Assembly (NCBI GenBank): GCA_023974075.1
Contig: CM043785.1
Location: forward strand, 22,075,169 to 22,139,168
Reading direction: 5' to 3'
DNA: 64,000 bases
DNA from: Chaenocephalus aceratus
Taxonomy: Eukaryota; Chordata; Actinopteri; Perciformes; Channichthyidae
A model generated the notes under the pieces. That model saw nothing but the letters and a program-made list of their open reading frames with translations, ran no database searches and was not told the DNA's origin. Positions within the stretch are counted from its first letter, which is position 1. Every line of letters starts with the position of its first letter. Shown in pieces: positions 11,273 to 24,562 of the stretch. A program made the position numbers and the translations under genes.

Positions 11273-13894
11273 GCTCAGAACAGTCTCATAATACACACAT
11301 GAGCACAGAAGGATTCACACTTGTATTTCATGATCCGCAAAAGGATTCAAACTTGTATTTCCGGATCCACACTTGTGTTTTTCAATGCACACACAAATGT
11401 ATTCCGTTTCATATACATGTAAATAAAATCCAAATACAGAAAAAAGTTTTACATGTGTATTTTTGATCCTCACATATTTGTTTTCCGTTTAAATCCTCTG
11501 AACCTGCAAACACAAACAGCTTTCTGTGCACGGATCGCTGTGCATTCGTGTGTGGGTTTTTTGAGACTCCCCTGACGGTCAGCCGATTCGTACTTGTAAT
11601 TATTTCTATCTATAGCCAATCAGATGTCTCCTCAATTCTAAGCCAATCACATGAGTGCGCCCCCACGAGGGTAGATTTCTTGCGTTCATGACGTAGTGCT
11701 TCATGTACGCATTTTGCGCAGTCCGGAGCCGACAGCTCCATGGAGCCTGCCTGCAGGCGCTAATGTCAGGACACCTCCACTCTCAGTACAGCGCCACTTT
11801 CCGAACAGAAAATGCACGAAAATACAAGCCTTTATATTATTAAGGTACAGCGCCACTTTCCAAACCATGGATGAATGCTTGTGTACACAAAAACGGCAGG
11901 CAAAACCGTTTTAAATGTGTGTTTCCTGTATGGCGAATACAGCTGCTTTATTTATGTCTGTATGAAGTTGTTGTGAGTGTGGAGGGAGCAGCTACAGGTT
12001 CGTTTAGCATAATCGATCAGTGCACTACGAAGCCAGTGCTAGACAGTGACCTGTTAACGGGGGGAGCCCCGCCGGTCATTATCGGCCGATATTCACTCTT
12101 AATAGTTTGATCGGTGCTCTCTATAAAGGCCGATCAGGAGAGCTGGATCTGATCGATATGGACATAAACGCGAGTGAAGTGTAACCGGACGCGAGAGAGA
12201 GATCAGATCAGCTGCTGAGTCTGATGGAGACACGCAGCTCTGCATAATCACCTGATGCTCCGTCCTCTGTTTAGCGAGCTGACCGGACTGCGCAAAATGC
12301 GTACATGAAGTAATCTTACCCTCGTGGGGGCGCGCTCGTGTGATTGGTTTAGAATGAAGGAGACATCTGATTGGCTATAGATAGAAAAAATTACAAGTAC
12401 GAATCGGCTGACCGTCAGGGGAGTCTCAAAAAACCCACACACGAATGCAAAGCGATCCGTGCACAGAAAGCCCATAGTATGGGCTCAGAACAGTCTCATA
12501 ATACACACATGCACACAGAAGGATTCAAACTTGTATTTCCGGATCCATACTTGTGTTTTTCAATACACACACAAATGTATTCCGTTTCATATACATGTAA
12601 ATAAAATCCAAATACAGAAAAAAGTTTTACATATGTATTTTTGATCCTCACTTATTAGTTTCCCGTTTAAATCCCCTGAACCTGCAAACACAACAGCTTT
12701 CTGTGCACGGATCGCTTTGCATTCGTGTGTGGGTTTTTTGAGACTCCCCTGACGGTCAGCCGATTCGTACTTGTAATTTTTTCTATCTATAGCCAATCAG
12801 ATGTCTCCTTCATTCTAAACCAATCACACGAGCGCGCCCCCACGAGGGTAAGATTACTTCATGTACGCATTTTGCGCAGTCCGGTCAGCTCGCTAAACAG
12901 AGGACGGAGCATCAGGTGATTATGCAGAGCTGCGTGTCTCCATCAGACTCAGCAGCTGATCTGATCTCTCTCTCGCGTCCGGTTACACTTCACTCGCGTT
13001 TATGTCCATATCGATCAGATCCAGCTCTCCTGATCGGCCTTTATAGAGAGCACCGATCAAACTATTAAGAGTGAATATCGGCCGATAATGACCGGCGGGG
13101 CTCCCCCCGTTAACAGGTCACTGTCTAGCACTGGCTTCGTAGTGCACTGATCGATTATGCTAAACGAACCTGTAGCTGCTCCCTCCACACTCACAACAAC
13201 TTCATACAGACATAAATAAAGCAGCTGTATTCGCCATACAGGAAACACACATTTAAAACGGTTTTGCCTGCCGTTTTTGTGTACACAAGCATTCATCCAT
13301 GGTTTGGAAAGTGGCGCTGTACCTTAATAATATAAAGGCTTGTATTTTCGTGCATTTTCTGTTCGGAAAGTGGCGCTGTACTGAGAGTGGAGGTGTCCTG
13401 ACATTAGCGCCTGCAGGCAGGCTCCATGGAGCTGTCGGCTCCGGACTGCGCAAAATGCGTACATGAAGCACTACGTCATGAACGCAAGAAATCTACCCTC
13501 GTGGGGGCGCGCTCATGTGATTGGCTTAGAATTGAGGAGACATCTGATTGGCTATAGATAGAAATAATTACAAGTACGAATCGGCTGACCGTCAGGGGAG
13601 TCTCAAAAAACCCACACACGAATGCACAGCGATCCGTGCACAGAAAGCTGTTTGTGTTTGCAGGTTCAGAGGATTTAAACGGAAAACAAATATGTGAGGA
13701 TCAAAAATACACATGTAAAACTTTTTTCTGTATTTGGATTTTATTTACATGTATATGAAACGGAATACATTTGTGTGTGCATTGAAAAACACAAGTGTGG
13801 ATCCGGAAATACAAGTTTGAATCCTTTTGCGGATCATGAAATACAAGTGTGAATCCTTCTGTGCTCATGTGTGTATTATGAGACTGTTCTGAGC
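11273..13894. repeat. Palindrome centre: nested fold-back repeat (S-M-S-M'-S')
   Basis: Foreign to the array units: C2/C3 upstream sequence stops matching C1/C4 at the ACATCT boundary on both sides. It is built of S (about 11273-11508, starting GTATGGGCTCAGAACAG), M (about 11509-12475), S again in the same orientation (about 12476-12695), then inverted M (12696-13660) and inverted S (13661-13894). The two M blocks are mirror copies and the middle S is the ~224-bp loop. M has its own ~190-bp inverted ends (11510-11707 against 12280-12472, outer sequence GCTTTCTGTGCACGGATCGC) and an internal duplicate of TACAGCGCCACTTTCC. No transposase is seen. Probably a non-autonomous DNA element that was part of the inversion-duplication event. 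Confidence 0.8.
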
Positions 13895-14103
13895 CCATAC
13901 AGATGTGTTGCTTTGAGAAATGTGTGGTGTGTCTCAATATCTGATGTCTGATATAAGTATCAATGCATGAGGGCCCACACACATACTTCTTACAGTAGAT
14001 GCTATACGGTAAGGGTTCAGCTATGTTAAATGTCTGTTTTAAGGGTGTAAAGTAGCCAAAGTTGAATTTTAATTCTATATTTCTTTCAGGTTCTTGAAAA
14101 GCC

Positions 14104-17100
14104 ATGCAGCTCTTGTGTATTGTAGTTTTACTTTTGGCAGCAGTAGCTGCTCAGCCGCCTGCAGCTGGACGCAGGCTGGGTGCAGACTCTAAGGTAACAG
14201 AGTCAAAATATTAAGAGACACACGGGTCCAGAAGTGCTTTTACCCTCGGCAAGTATTCATGTTTTTAATGTATGTGTTTAGCGAGGTGACGATGAGCTAT
14301 TGGTGACCCAAGCCCCTGAAGATGGATGCGGGTCAGGTGAAGAATCTGGACGGCCATCATGGGTATGTGTTGTTTCAAAAGCTATACTTATTATTTCATT
14401 TTGATGCAATGTTGGTTGCAGATAATCAGTGATTCCGGTCTCATCTCTTGTTCCAGTAAACTCGGGAAGTTAGATGGTGATATATTTTAGTTAATGACTC
14501 TTGCTTTATTCAACCTGTAATATTTTGTAGTATGTATATGTACATATGTTATTTTAAAACATATATCTTTAAGGGATGTTATCTTCAAATTAGTCATTGT
14601 AATACTCTCCAGTTCAGTGGAATTTAGTGTTTATACATCAAATAAAATACAATATATTTCATTCATTCATATCTATTTCCTGAAGGTCTTTACAGAGAGG
14701 TTTCTTTATATTGTATTCATAGCCTGATTTATACAAACAACTGTATTATTCCTAGATACATGACAAACAACTGACTGATAACAAAATGACTGTTGTTCAA
14801 AAAACATTTGACCCTAATATGTCAACAAAATGAAATGTTGAACCTTGCTTATTCTAATGTTCAGATTTCTCTTTTAAAGATTACAAAAATAACTTTTATT
14901 TATGCTCTGTTACTATTTAAGGAATTACTGAAGTTATTTGCCAACCAGCATACTGTGCAGACAACCTGTGATTAATCAATCAATGTTACACCATCCACCT
15001 CTCTCGAAACACCACAAATTGTTGTTTTTATATTTCTGTTTGTTTTGGAAATAAAATTAAAAAAAGTATGCTTACAGCTAATAAACTGGGTACAGGATAT
15101 TCAATTGTAGAAAACGAAGACATGGAGTGGGCTAAAATAATTCAGTTGCGACCAAAGGAGATCTCGTACTGTAATAAAGAGTTCTCCATGTAATAACTAG
15201 CCTATATTTAGATTTGTTTAGTGTAATTATCTGAACAAGAGTTGACCTTACATCTGACCTATTTCACTAAATATGGGCAAGTCCCTACAATTAAAAAGAC
15301 TACCTAAAAAAATAACAACTTCTATATTCTATATTTTGCTTAGACATTACCATAGTGGTTATCAAGACCTATTGCAACGTGCCATACTTTACCTTTTCCT
15401 TGTACTGTTATCAGCATTGTATCTCTCCTCGTCACAGGCTCCAGGTTTCATGTCCGATGTCTCTGGAGTCCCTCATCACAGGTTCGGCAGGCATCGGGGA
15501 CACAGAGGACCTTCAAGAGGCCACAGGCCCAACAGGAGGAACCCTGTTGAAATGGTAAGCTCACAAAGACACTATAGCTGTACACAAATGGAAAAGTAAT
15601 ACAAAGTGTAATTATTTAAGTCTCTACTTCATTAAAGTCTTTAGTTCACTCATCACCAGGGACACTGGGATGTCTTTATACTGCCCCGCCATACTCCCTC
15701 TATTACTGTTCTTTTCTATTTTGATAAATAATCTATATTTGATGTTAGTTGCTTATGTGTTTTATTCTGAATCAGTATTGGATGTCTGACTTTGAAAGTA
15801 GCTTACTATTAAACTTTAACATTGTCTTGAGTCATGATAAGAAATTAATTACAATTATTTATTTCTGGTTTTAGGTGTTTTCCCCTTCGTTCAAGGTAGG
15901 CTTTCTGTCATGTGATTGTATCACACTTAACAATTTACTAGAGCGTTTGGCAACAACTCAGATTTTTTTTAATTGTAATTCATTTTAAGGTTGACAACGT
16001 GACATTTCAGGTAAGAGTATGACTTTTTTTTTTTATGTTTAATACAGTACACTGTATGTTTGACATGAAAGGCCAGATATTTACTTTTTTATGCGTTTCG
16101 TTCATAGAACACCACCGATGTCTCACTGAAGGAGGTACACATTTTAATTAGATAGTTAACTTAAAATATGAAACCCACTCACTGTATGTTGTAAATCACA
16201 CTATCTTATGAAATGTTAATATTTCACTGACATTTTGTGTGAAACAGGGGGAGAACATATTTCTGGCACCGAAGGTATTTTTCTTCAGTGTTGTGTATGG
16301 TTAAATAATTACAAAAATAACAATTATGATTTGTTGTATTATCAATACATTCTAATGACTGACACTCCATTCCTAGCAGGGTAGAAGAGGACCTCACCAT
16401 CATCGGGTATACATTCTTATTTAACTCTTTTTAGCAATGGTTGCATTAACAAAGCTCAGACATTCTGACTCAAACTTCTTTTATAGGGAGGAAGACACGG
16501 GCCTCCACAGAGTGGGGTACGCTGGGTTTGTTGAACTTTAATTGTAGTTTAAAAAAAATTATTCTACATTGTTTACACTTACACTCCAGAATTTAGCTTG
16601 ATTTTATATTAAATGTTTTTTAATACATTTTTCCGTTTTCTGTATTCTGCATTGTGATATATGTTTGTCTTTTCAGCAATATGTGAAGCTAATCTACAAT
16701 GCCACGCAGCCGGTAAATTCCTGATATTCACTATATATCTAATATATTTAATAATACATATTTCAATCATAATCATAATTTCTCTTTTTCCATTCAAAGA
16801 ACATGGTCTCCATTGAGTTTGGGGTTTTGAAACCTGTAAGTACAGACAATATTTATATACAAATTGATTTCTATATATTATGTCATGTTAAAACATGGTA
16901 ATGCAACACTCCAATTAAATCACCAGTTAATGTCCCAATCATATAATTACTGTTATACTGAACTGGGAAACACAGAACTTTTGGGAAATAAGCTAATAAA
17001 ACAAATAAAACTGTCCTCACATTTAAAGAAACTTCTGCAAATGGGGATTGACGTTGACTGTTTAATTTGAACTCTTTTTTCAAGATAACCCTTGGTAAAT

Positions 17101-17138
17101 ATGCTGGAGAGGATGAAAATCCAGAAGACGATTTCTGA
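14104..17138 (+). CDS. SCPP gene C, copy 3: secreted RGD protein with micro-exons (reference copy)
   Basis: Twelve coding exons, all phase 0: 14104-14193 (MQLLCIVVLLLAAVAAQ signal peptide), 14282-14362 (starts RGDDELLVTQ, ends SGRPSW), 15438-15554 (39 residues, His/Arg/Gly-rich), 15875-15895 VFSPSFK, 15990-16010 VDNVTFQ, 16108-16134 NTTDVSLKE, 16248-16274 GENIFLAPK, 16380-16406 GRRGPHHHR, 16487-16516 GGRHGPPQSG, 16677-16712 QYVKLIYNATQP, 16800-16835 NMVSIEFGVLKP, 17085-17138 ITLGKYAGEDENPEDDF and stop. About 188 residues, with an RGD (possible integrin site), S-x-E, two N-glycosylation sequons (NTT, NAT), a basic middle and an acidic tail. 5'UTR exon ends at 14008 (TATA-like box 13951-13957); a 3'UTR exon starts at 17254; AATAAA 17478-17483. 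The exon pattern is SCPP-like; no orthologue is recognised. Confidence 0.85.
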
Positions 17139-17308
17139 CAACTTCAACAGGTGAAGGTGTTACTGGAGAGATAATATTTCAAATGAATCACCTGAACATC
17201 AATCTTCCACAGTGACTTATGCTGACAATGTTCTCCCCTCACACTTTCCTCAGGAAGACAACAACAACAACAACAACACCAACACCACCACCACCACCAA
17301 CAACAACG

Positions 17309-17360
<52 letters not shown>

Positions 17361-17699
17361 CTAAGTGCGATCAACCAACTTTAAAGAAGATTGTGGTTTT
17401 CTATCCTGTAGTATAGTCTGAGAAATTATTTGTGTTATTCAGGTTTTACCTGTAAAATCATAATTTCTGTGTACTACAATAAAAGTCTTAAACAAATTAC
17501 TTTAGCAGAGTTCTTTATTCGACATGTTGTGAAAGCGAGGAGCAAATTCCTGAAACAAGCAAGATGATTTCAGTGTAGTATAAAAAGTATAAATTGCATT
17601 TGGGAGAAAGCACACCCCATTACATATTGCAGAAAAATAAGGGATATTGCCGAACACAGAAGTGCATTTTGAATGATTGAATTGTTGTTTTTTTCCCAT

Positions 17700-19258
17700 C
17701 TAAGGCTCAAAAAGGAAGGGGAAGTTGGAGTTACCTTGGAGAAACAAAACAAAACGAAACAATTATCAATCCTGCAAAGCTTTGACATTGACAAATTACA
17801 TAAATCATGGTTTTGTTTGCGTGCATACAAATGAAAGTACATAAGCTTTAAAGGCATCAACATTGGAAATTATACCTCATCAATCCCTGGGCCGGAGGTG
17901 TCACCACGAGGATCAGGAGGAATCATAGTAGACTCTCTCTTTGTCCCCATTGGCCATGTCTGATGTAGAAATTTACAAAAACACAGCAATTAGTCTAGAC
18001 TGGTGCACATTTGTCTCCTTGGTTTATTAGTACATTTACAAAAATCAATAGGTTGTACTCACTTTTTCAGTTTGCACCTTAGGCTGGGAAGGCTGCTGAA
18101 AATGGGAAGATATGCAAAGTAAATACATATAAGTATTTTCCTACACATGTCATTACAATTTTCAAGTTAGATACACAAATGTAGTCCTGAGACACCAACA
18201 TTTCACAAATTAACAAGGAAACTAGATAATAGTGTTGAGCATGAAATATACAAACTGCATAAGGCATCTTTTAACAGTGCAGATATGTAACAATTACTTA
18301 TTCAACACTGGAATGGGACTGAGGTAACATGATTTCAGCAGCGTGTGGTCAAAAGGCAGACAGTCGATTTTGCATCAGAGTCACCGCAGATGACTCAGCA
18401 TCTGCAGCTATGTTATCGTCATTAAGTCTTATCTTTAGTGGTTTTTCTAACCCTTAATTAAAGGGGCAAAAGGATGTTGCTACACAATCACGTTTTTAAA
18501 TGTTTTAGTAGTAGCTGTTCTTCATGATACTTTATTGAGTAAATATGTAGAAGATATAAGATAAAGACGTCTAGACTGCCTCTACAAAGCAAATCTCTAT
18601 TCAGTTAGGGTGGTTTATTTCATGTCATGTTGCGTGTCTCACCTTCAGAGGGAGCTGTGGTCTCTGTGTGGCTCTCTCCAGCTGCTGCTGGCCGTTGTTG
18701 GGCTGCATCACCACAGTGTTCCTCTGCTGGGGATAGCCGTAGGGAGGCACAAAGTAAGGGTAGCCCTGTGGATAAAGGAATCACTTTAAATCTCAAGTCA
18801 GCATCTAAATAAAGATGTTTAGGTTCGCACACAGGTTAAAACGTTTTCCTACCTGCTGTCTGGGAAACTGAGGAAATCCATAAGATGGGTATTGAAATTG
18901 TGGAAACATCTAAAAGAAATTTAAAAAAGTTAATAATTTCTCTACATGACTGTGAGAAGCAGCAGGTGAAGCGATAAGACTGAGTATTTAAACAAAAGTA
19001 TCCGTGTGTGTCCATGCTGTTTGGTTGCACCTGAAAAGGGTTTTGGGGCTGCTGAGGAACTTCAGGAGCGTTGGGATCCTGTGGAGGTCCAAGCTGCTCT
19101 TGCTGGCCGTTGGGGAACATCATTGGTGTGAGTTGGTTGCCCTGATTGGGGAAAAACAGCTGAGGCCCGTGGGGGCCGAAGGGATTGGCTAATTGAGGGT
19201 TAAAGTTCACCATCTGTGGAAACAGCACCTCGGGCCGCTGCTGCTGGAACACATACAT
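17700..19258 (-). CDS. SCPP gene B, copy 2
   Basis: Mirror of B1. Exons in transcript order: 19031-19243, 18853-18909, 18643-18765, 18063-18095, 17876-17959, 17700-17735 (stop at 17700-17702). In-frame ATG at 19256-19258 lies in unspliced sequence, and no signal-peptide exon is present upstream, as in B1. It reads GPHGPQ in the first large exon, where B1 has GPQGPQ. TATA box near 19470-19476, poly(A) signal (TTTATT on plus) 17514-17519, converging on C3. Frame is open and splice sites are intact apart from the unexplained 5' end. Confidence 0.75.
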
Positions 19259-19877
19259 GCTGTACACACGTACAACACACGTACAAAATCAAAACCAGCC
19301 GTCTAGCAGAGACAGGCCTGATCTTTTGAAGATCAAAAAAGGAATCAAGTTAATCTGCTAATTTAACATAAAACAAGTACATCATATACTCAATGATTGC
19401 TCTAATGATTTTATGATTTAAATGGAAGTCACCAAGGATTTGCAGCGGTTCTCCGTCAGCAGGTCCACCTTTTATAATCCTCAGTCATCCAATTAACTGG
19501 CAAACTGGGTCAGACAGATACTCAGAGGTGCGAACAGTGAAGGTGTTATGGCGCTTTAAACAACACGATCTTCTTATATTTTATTTTGCTGAAAGATCCC
19601 TAAGGTCCTCCACAGCTTCTATCTCCCCAAAAAACTGTGAGTAACTATCTATCCATCTATAATTATGTTTATGATACACACATACACAGTTAATCATACA
19701 CATTATGTTTTAAGAAAAGCGAATATGTCTGGTATATTGTTTACATTGAAGTTTATTTTGTAGAAACTACAGGGAATAAATGCAATTCAAGGAAGTAGGG
19801 AAATTGTGTAAACAAACATTTTCATCACACATGTACACAACAAATGACATGGTTTTCCATCCAACTCAGTGTCCTTA

Positions 19878-20462
19878 TCAAAACTTAAGACCACCAGGAG
19901 GAGGAGCAGGAACAGCAGGAGGAGCAGGAACAGCAGGAGGAGCAGGAACAGCAGGAGGAGCAGGAACAGCAGGAGGAGCAGGAACAGCAGGAGGAGCAGG
20001 AGCAGCAGTAGGAGCTAGCCGGTTTAACAGCTGAATTATAGCCTGAATCAACTGGGCGTTAATGGCCTGCTGGTTATTGTTGTTGTTGTTGTTCTGCAAG
20101 AAAATCAGAGAGTCATTGTCAAATAGAAAGCAGAGGAGTAGCTAGGGAATTGTATATCATTTCACAATCAAGTGTTTTTAATGTTGAACTGTAGAGGATA
20201 GAGAAAGCAGTCACCTCATTTGAATTTGAGTCAGAGTCAGAGTCAGAGCCAGAGCTTGAGCGAGCAAGTCTTTTGCGCTCGGTGTCCATCTGTAGGGAAA
20301 GCCACAATTATGATACTGCCTTCATTTTACTTTTGCAATTTAAATACTTTTATCACGGTATAAGAAGAAAAGTATTGATATTAAGTTTGAAAATGTTACA
20401 CTTACAGGCTGAGCCAGAGCCAGGCTCAGGAGGCATCCAAGAACAAGAGCTAGCTTCAGCAT
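19878..20462 (-). CDS. SCPP gene A, copy 2 (shortest repeat)
   Basis: Coding exons: 20406-20462 (signal peptide), 20215-20289 (ERKRLAR then Ser/Asp), 19878-20093 (Asn run, LIQAIIQLLNRL, five AVPAPP units). About 115 residues, 53 fewer than A1, all from the minisatellite. TATA box near 20650-20654, 5'UTR exon from 20569, poly(A) signal (TTTATT) 19752-19757. Divergent from C4, whose first exon lies about 0.75 kb to the right. Confidence 0.85.
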
Positions 20463-21514
20463 GGTTACAGTGATGATCTGTTAGAAGGAAGAAATAAATA
20501 GTGATGCAGGTTTTCTAAAATATGAGCAAATTCCCACTTAGAAGTATAGAAAGAAAATATATAATTACCTTCAATTCTTCACAACTTCAGCAGATTGTCT
20601 CGTAGAGAGTCAAGGAGGTTTTTGAGTTTCTCTGAGTGTTGAGCTTTGCTTATAAACAGGTACAGAAGCGCATGTCATCTCATTAGCAAACAGCGAGGTT
20701 GTGAAATTACAAACAAGTTTAGGAAATATTCTACCTCAACATTTCAAGGTGTGTGGCTAATCATCAGAGATGGAAACCACCCTCGGATCATAGGCAGAAA
20801 TCATTTCCTAAATTGTATCAGAAATAATAGTCCGTTGGATTTTTCTCAAATGGTAATCATTATATCAATTTAATATAGTCATAAAAATGTGTTTCTTACC
20901 ACCATTATGTACGAACTATTCCTTCTCCTTATTCTCAACCCTTTAATTTTAGCAACAAAAAAACAGACGGTCATAATATCTGGTCTTATGATTACAAATA
21001 AGGTGACTTAAAGGCTTAGACAGGAAGTGGGCGCCACCCAATGATGAAAGCATTTCATTATCTATTTGGTCTAGGAAATTAAATAACATTTTTCCCTCAA
21101 TTTCCCAAAAAAGTTTGAAAAGAAAACTGATACAAATCTAAGGTGTATCTAAAGAGATTTTCTGTATAAATTATTAATTATTGATATCTGACACCAATGT
21201 TGTTTTGTTGTATAATGTTGCAAAGAACAGGGATCAAAGTCAATAAGGAAGACATTAGCATCTATTTGTGAGGTAATTGCTGTTTTGCACATGATTGGGT
21301 AATTGTGACCAAGATGTGTTGCTTTGAGAAATGTGTGGTGTGTCTCAATATCTGATGTCTGATATAAGTATCAATGCATGAGGGCCCACACACATACTTC
21401 TTACAGTAGATGCTATACGGTAAGGGTTCAGCTATGTTAAATGTCTGTTTTAAGGGTGTAAAGTAGCCAAAGTTGAATTTTAATTCTATATTTCTTTCAG
21501 GTTCTTGAAAAGCC

Positions 21515-24500
21515 ATGCAGCTCTTGTGTATTGTAGTTTTACTTTTGGCAGCAGTAGCTGCTCAGCCGCCTGCAGCTGGACGCAGGCTGGGTGCAGACTC
21601 TAAGGTAACAGAGTCAAAATATTAAGAGACACACGGGTCCAGAAGTGCTTTTACCCTCGGCAAGTATTCATGTTTTTAATGTATGTGTTTAGCGAGGTGA
21701 CGATGAGCTATTGGTGACCCAAGCCCCTGAAGATGGATGCGGGTCAGGTGAAGAATCTGGACGGCCATCATGGGTATGTGTTGTTTCAAAAGCTATACTT
21801 ATTATTTCATTTTGATGCAATGTTGGTTGCAGATAATCAGTGATTCCGGTCTCATCTCTTGTTCCAGTAAACTCGGGAAGTTAGATGGTGATATATTTTA
21901 GTTAATGACTCTTGCTTTATTCAACCTGTAATATTTTGTAGTATGTATATGTACATATGTTATTTTAAAACATATATCTTTAAGGGATGTTATCTTCAAA
22001 TTAGTCATTGTAATACTCTCCAGTTCAGTGGAATTTAGTGTTTATACATCAAATAAAATACAATATATTTCATTCATTCATATCTATTTCCTGAAGGTCT
22101 TTACAGAGAGGTTTCTTTATATTGTATTCATAGCCTGATTTATACAAACAACTGTATTATTCCTAGATACATGACAAACAACTGACTGATAACAAAATGA
22201 CTGTTGTTCAAAAAACATTTGACCCTAATATGTCAACAAAATGAAATGTTGAACCTTGCTTATTCTAATGTTCAGATTTCTCTTTTAAAGATTACAAAAA
22301 TAACTTTTATTTATGCTCTGTTACTATTTAAGGAATTACTGAAGTTATTTGCCAACCAGCATACTGTGCAGACAACCTGTGATTAATCAATCAATGTTAC
22401 ACCATCCACCTCTCTCGAAACACCACAAATTGTTGTTTTTATATTTCTGTTTGTTTTGGAAATAAAATTAAAAAAAGTATGCTTACAGCTAATAAACTGG
22501 GTACAGGATATTCAATTGTAGAAAACGAAGACATGGAGTGGGCTAAAATAATTCAGTTGCGACCAAAGGAGATCTCGTACTGTAATAAAGAGTTCTCCAT
22601 GTAATAACTAGCCTATATTTAGATTTGTTTAGTGTAATTATCTGAACAAGAGTTGACCTTACATCTGACCTATTTCACTAAATATGGGCAAGTCCCTACA
22701 ATTAAAAAGACTACCTAAAAAAATAACAACTTCTATATTCTATATTTTGCTTAGACATTACCATAGTGGTTATCAAGACCTATTGCAACGTGCCATACTT
22801 TACCTTTTCCTTGTACTGTTATCTGTACTCAGCATTGTATCTCTCCTCGTCACAGGCTCCAGGTTTCATGTCCGATGTCTCTGGAGTCCCTCATCACAGG
22901 TTCGGCAGGCATAGGGGACACAGAGGACCTTCAAGAGGCCACAGGCCCAACAGGAGGAACCCTGTTGAAATGGTAAGCTCACAAAGACACTATAGCTGTA
23001 CACAAATGGAAAAGTAATACAAAGTGTAATTATTTAAGTCTCTACTTCATTAAAGTCTTTAGTTCACTCATCACCAGGGACACTGGGATGTCTTTATACT
23101 GCCCCGCCATACTCCCTCTATTACTGTTATTTTCTATTTTGATAAATAATCTATATTTGATGTTAGTTGCTTATGTGTTTTATTCTGAATCAGTATTGGA
23201 TGTCTGACTTTGAAAGTAGCTTACTATTAAACTTTAACATTGTCTTGAGTCATGATAAGAAATTAATTACAATTATTTATTTCTGGTTTTAGGTGTTTTC
23301 CCCTTCGTTCAAGGTAGGCTTTCTGTCATGTGATTGTATCACACTTAACAATTTACTAGAGCGTTTGGCAACAACTCAGATTTTTTTTAATTGTAATTCA
23401 TTTTAAGGTTGACAACGTGACATTTCAGGTAAGAGTATGACTTTTTTTTTTTATGTTTAATACAGTACACTGTATGTTTGACATGAAAGGCCAGATATTT
23501 ACTTTTTTATGCGTTTCGTTCATAGAACACCACCGATGTCTCACTGAAGGAGGTACACATTTTAATTAGATAGTTAACTTAAAATATGAAACCCACTCAC
23601 TGTATGTTGTAAATCACACTATCTTATGAAATGTTAATATTTCACTGACATTTTGTGTGAAACAGGGGGAGAACATATTTCTGGCACCGAAGGTATTTTT
23701 CTGAAGAATCAATTTTGTGTATGGTTAAATAATTACAAAAATAACAATTATGATTTGTTGTATTATCATTACATTCTAATGACTGACACTCCATTCCTAG
23801 CAGGGTAGAAGAGGACCTCACCATCATCGGGTATACATTCTTATTTAACTCTTTTTAGCAATGGTTGCATTAACAAAGCTCAGACATTCTGACTCAAACT
23901 TCTTTTATAGGGAGGAAGACACGGGCCTCCACAGAGTGGGGTACGCTGGGTTTGTTGAACTTTAATTGTAGTTTAAAAAAAATTATTCTACATTGTTTAC
24001 ACTTACACTCCAGAATTTAGCTTGATTTTATATTAAATGTTTTTTAATACATTTTTCCGTTTTCTGTATTCTGCATTGTGATATATGTTTGTCTTTTCAG
24101 CAATATGTGAAGCTAATCTACAATGCCACGCAGCCGGTAAATTCCTGATATTCACTATATATCTAATATATTTAATAATACATATTTCAATCATAATCAT
24201 AATTTCTCTTTTTCCATTCAAAGAACATGGTCTCCATTGAGTTTGGGGTTTTGAAACCTGTAAGTACAGACAATATTTATATACAAATTGATTTCTATAT
24301 ATTATGTCATGTTAAAACATGGTAATGCAACACTCCAATTAAATCACCAGTTAATGTCCCAATCATATAATTACTGTTATACTGAACTGGGAAACACAGA
24401 ACTTTTGGGAAATAAGCTAATAAAACAAATAAAACTGTCCTCACATTTAAAGAAACTTTTGCAAATGGGGATTGACGTTGACTGTTTAATTTGAACTCTT

Positions 24501-24562
24501 TTTTCAAGATAACCCTTGGTAAATATGCTGGAGAGGATGAAAATCCAGAAGACGATTTCTGA
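21515..24562 (+). CDS. SCPP gene C, copy 4
   Basis: Exons: 21515-21604, 21693-21773, 22856-22972, 23293-23313, 23408-23428, 23526-23552, 23666-23692, 23804-23830, 23911-23940, 24101-24136, 24224-24259, 24509-24562 (stop at 24560-24562), with a 3'UTR exon from 24678 and AATAAA at 24908-24913. Protein the same as C3 by eye. Differences: a 7-bp insertion (TGTACTC) in the intron before the His/Arg exon and a silent CGG to AGG change at about 22912 in that exon, also found in the deleted C6. The intron after GENIFLAPK carries the GAAGAATCAA variant shared with C1, C5 and C6. Confidence 0.85.

Larger units (their letters stand above)
1..23765. repeat. Giant palindrome of SCPP units (arms over 11 kb)
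   Basis: Left and right halves are reverse complements about a centre near 12,583.5: paired positions sum to 25,167 next to the centre, 25,171 in gene B and 25,011 from gene A outward, where only the minisatellite lengths differ. Identity by eye is very high, introns included. Diagnostic variants pair C2 with C3 and C1 with C4, so the inverted copy covers at least two units. The left arm runs off the window; the only large asymmetry is the transposon at 478-1717. Confidence 0.9.

Noticed and set aside
11062..11466. 134-codon frame crossing the C2 upstream region and the central repeat
   Set aside because: Antisense to the C2 5' region and running into transposon-like sequence; in units without the central repeat the frame changes.
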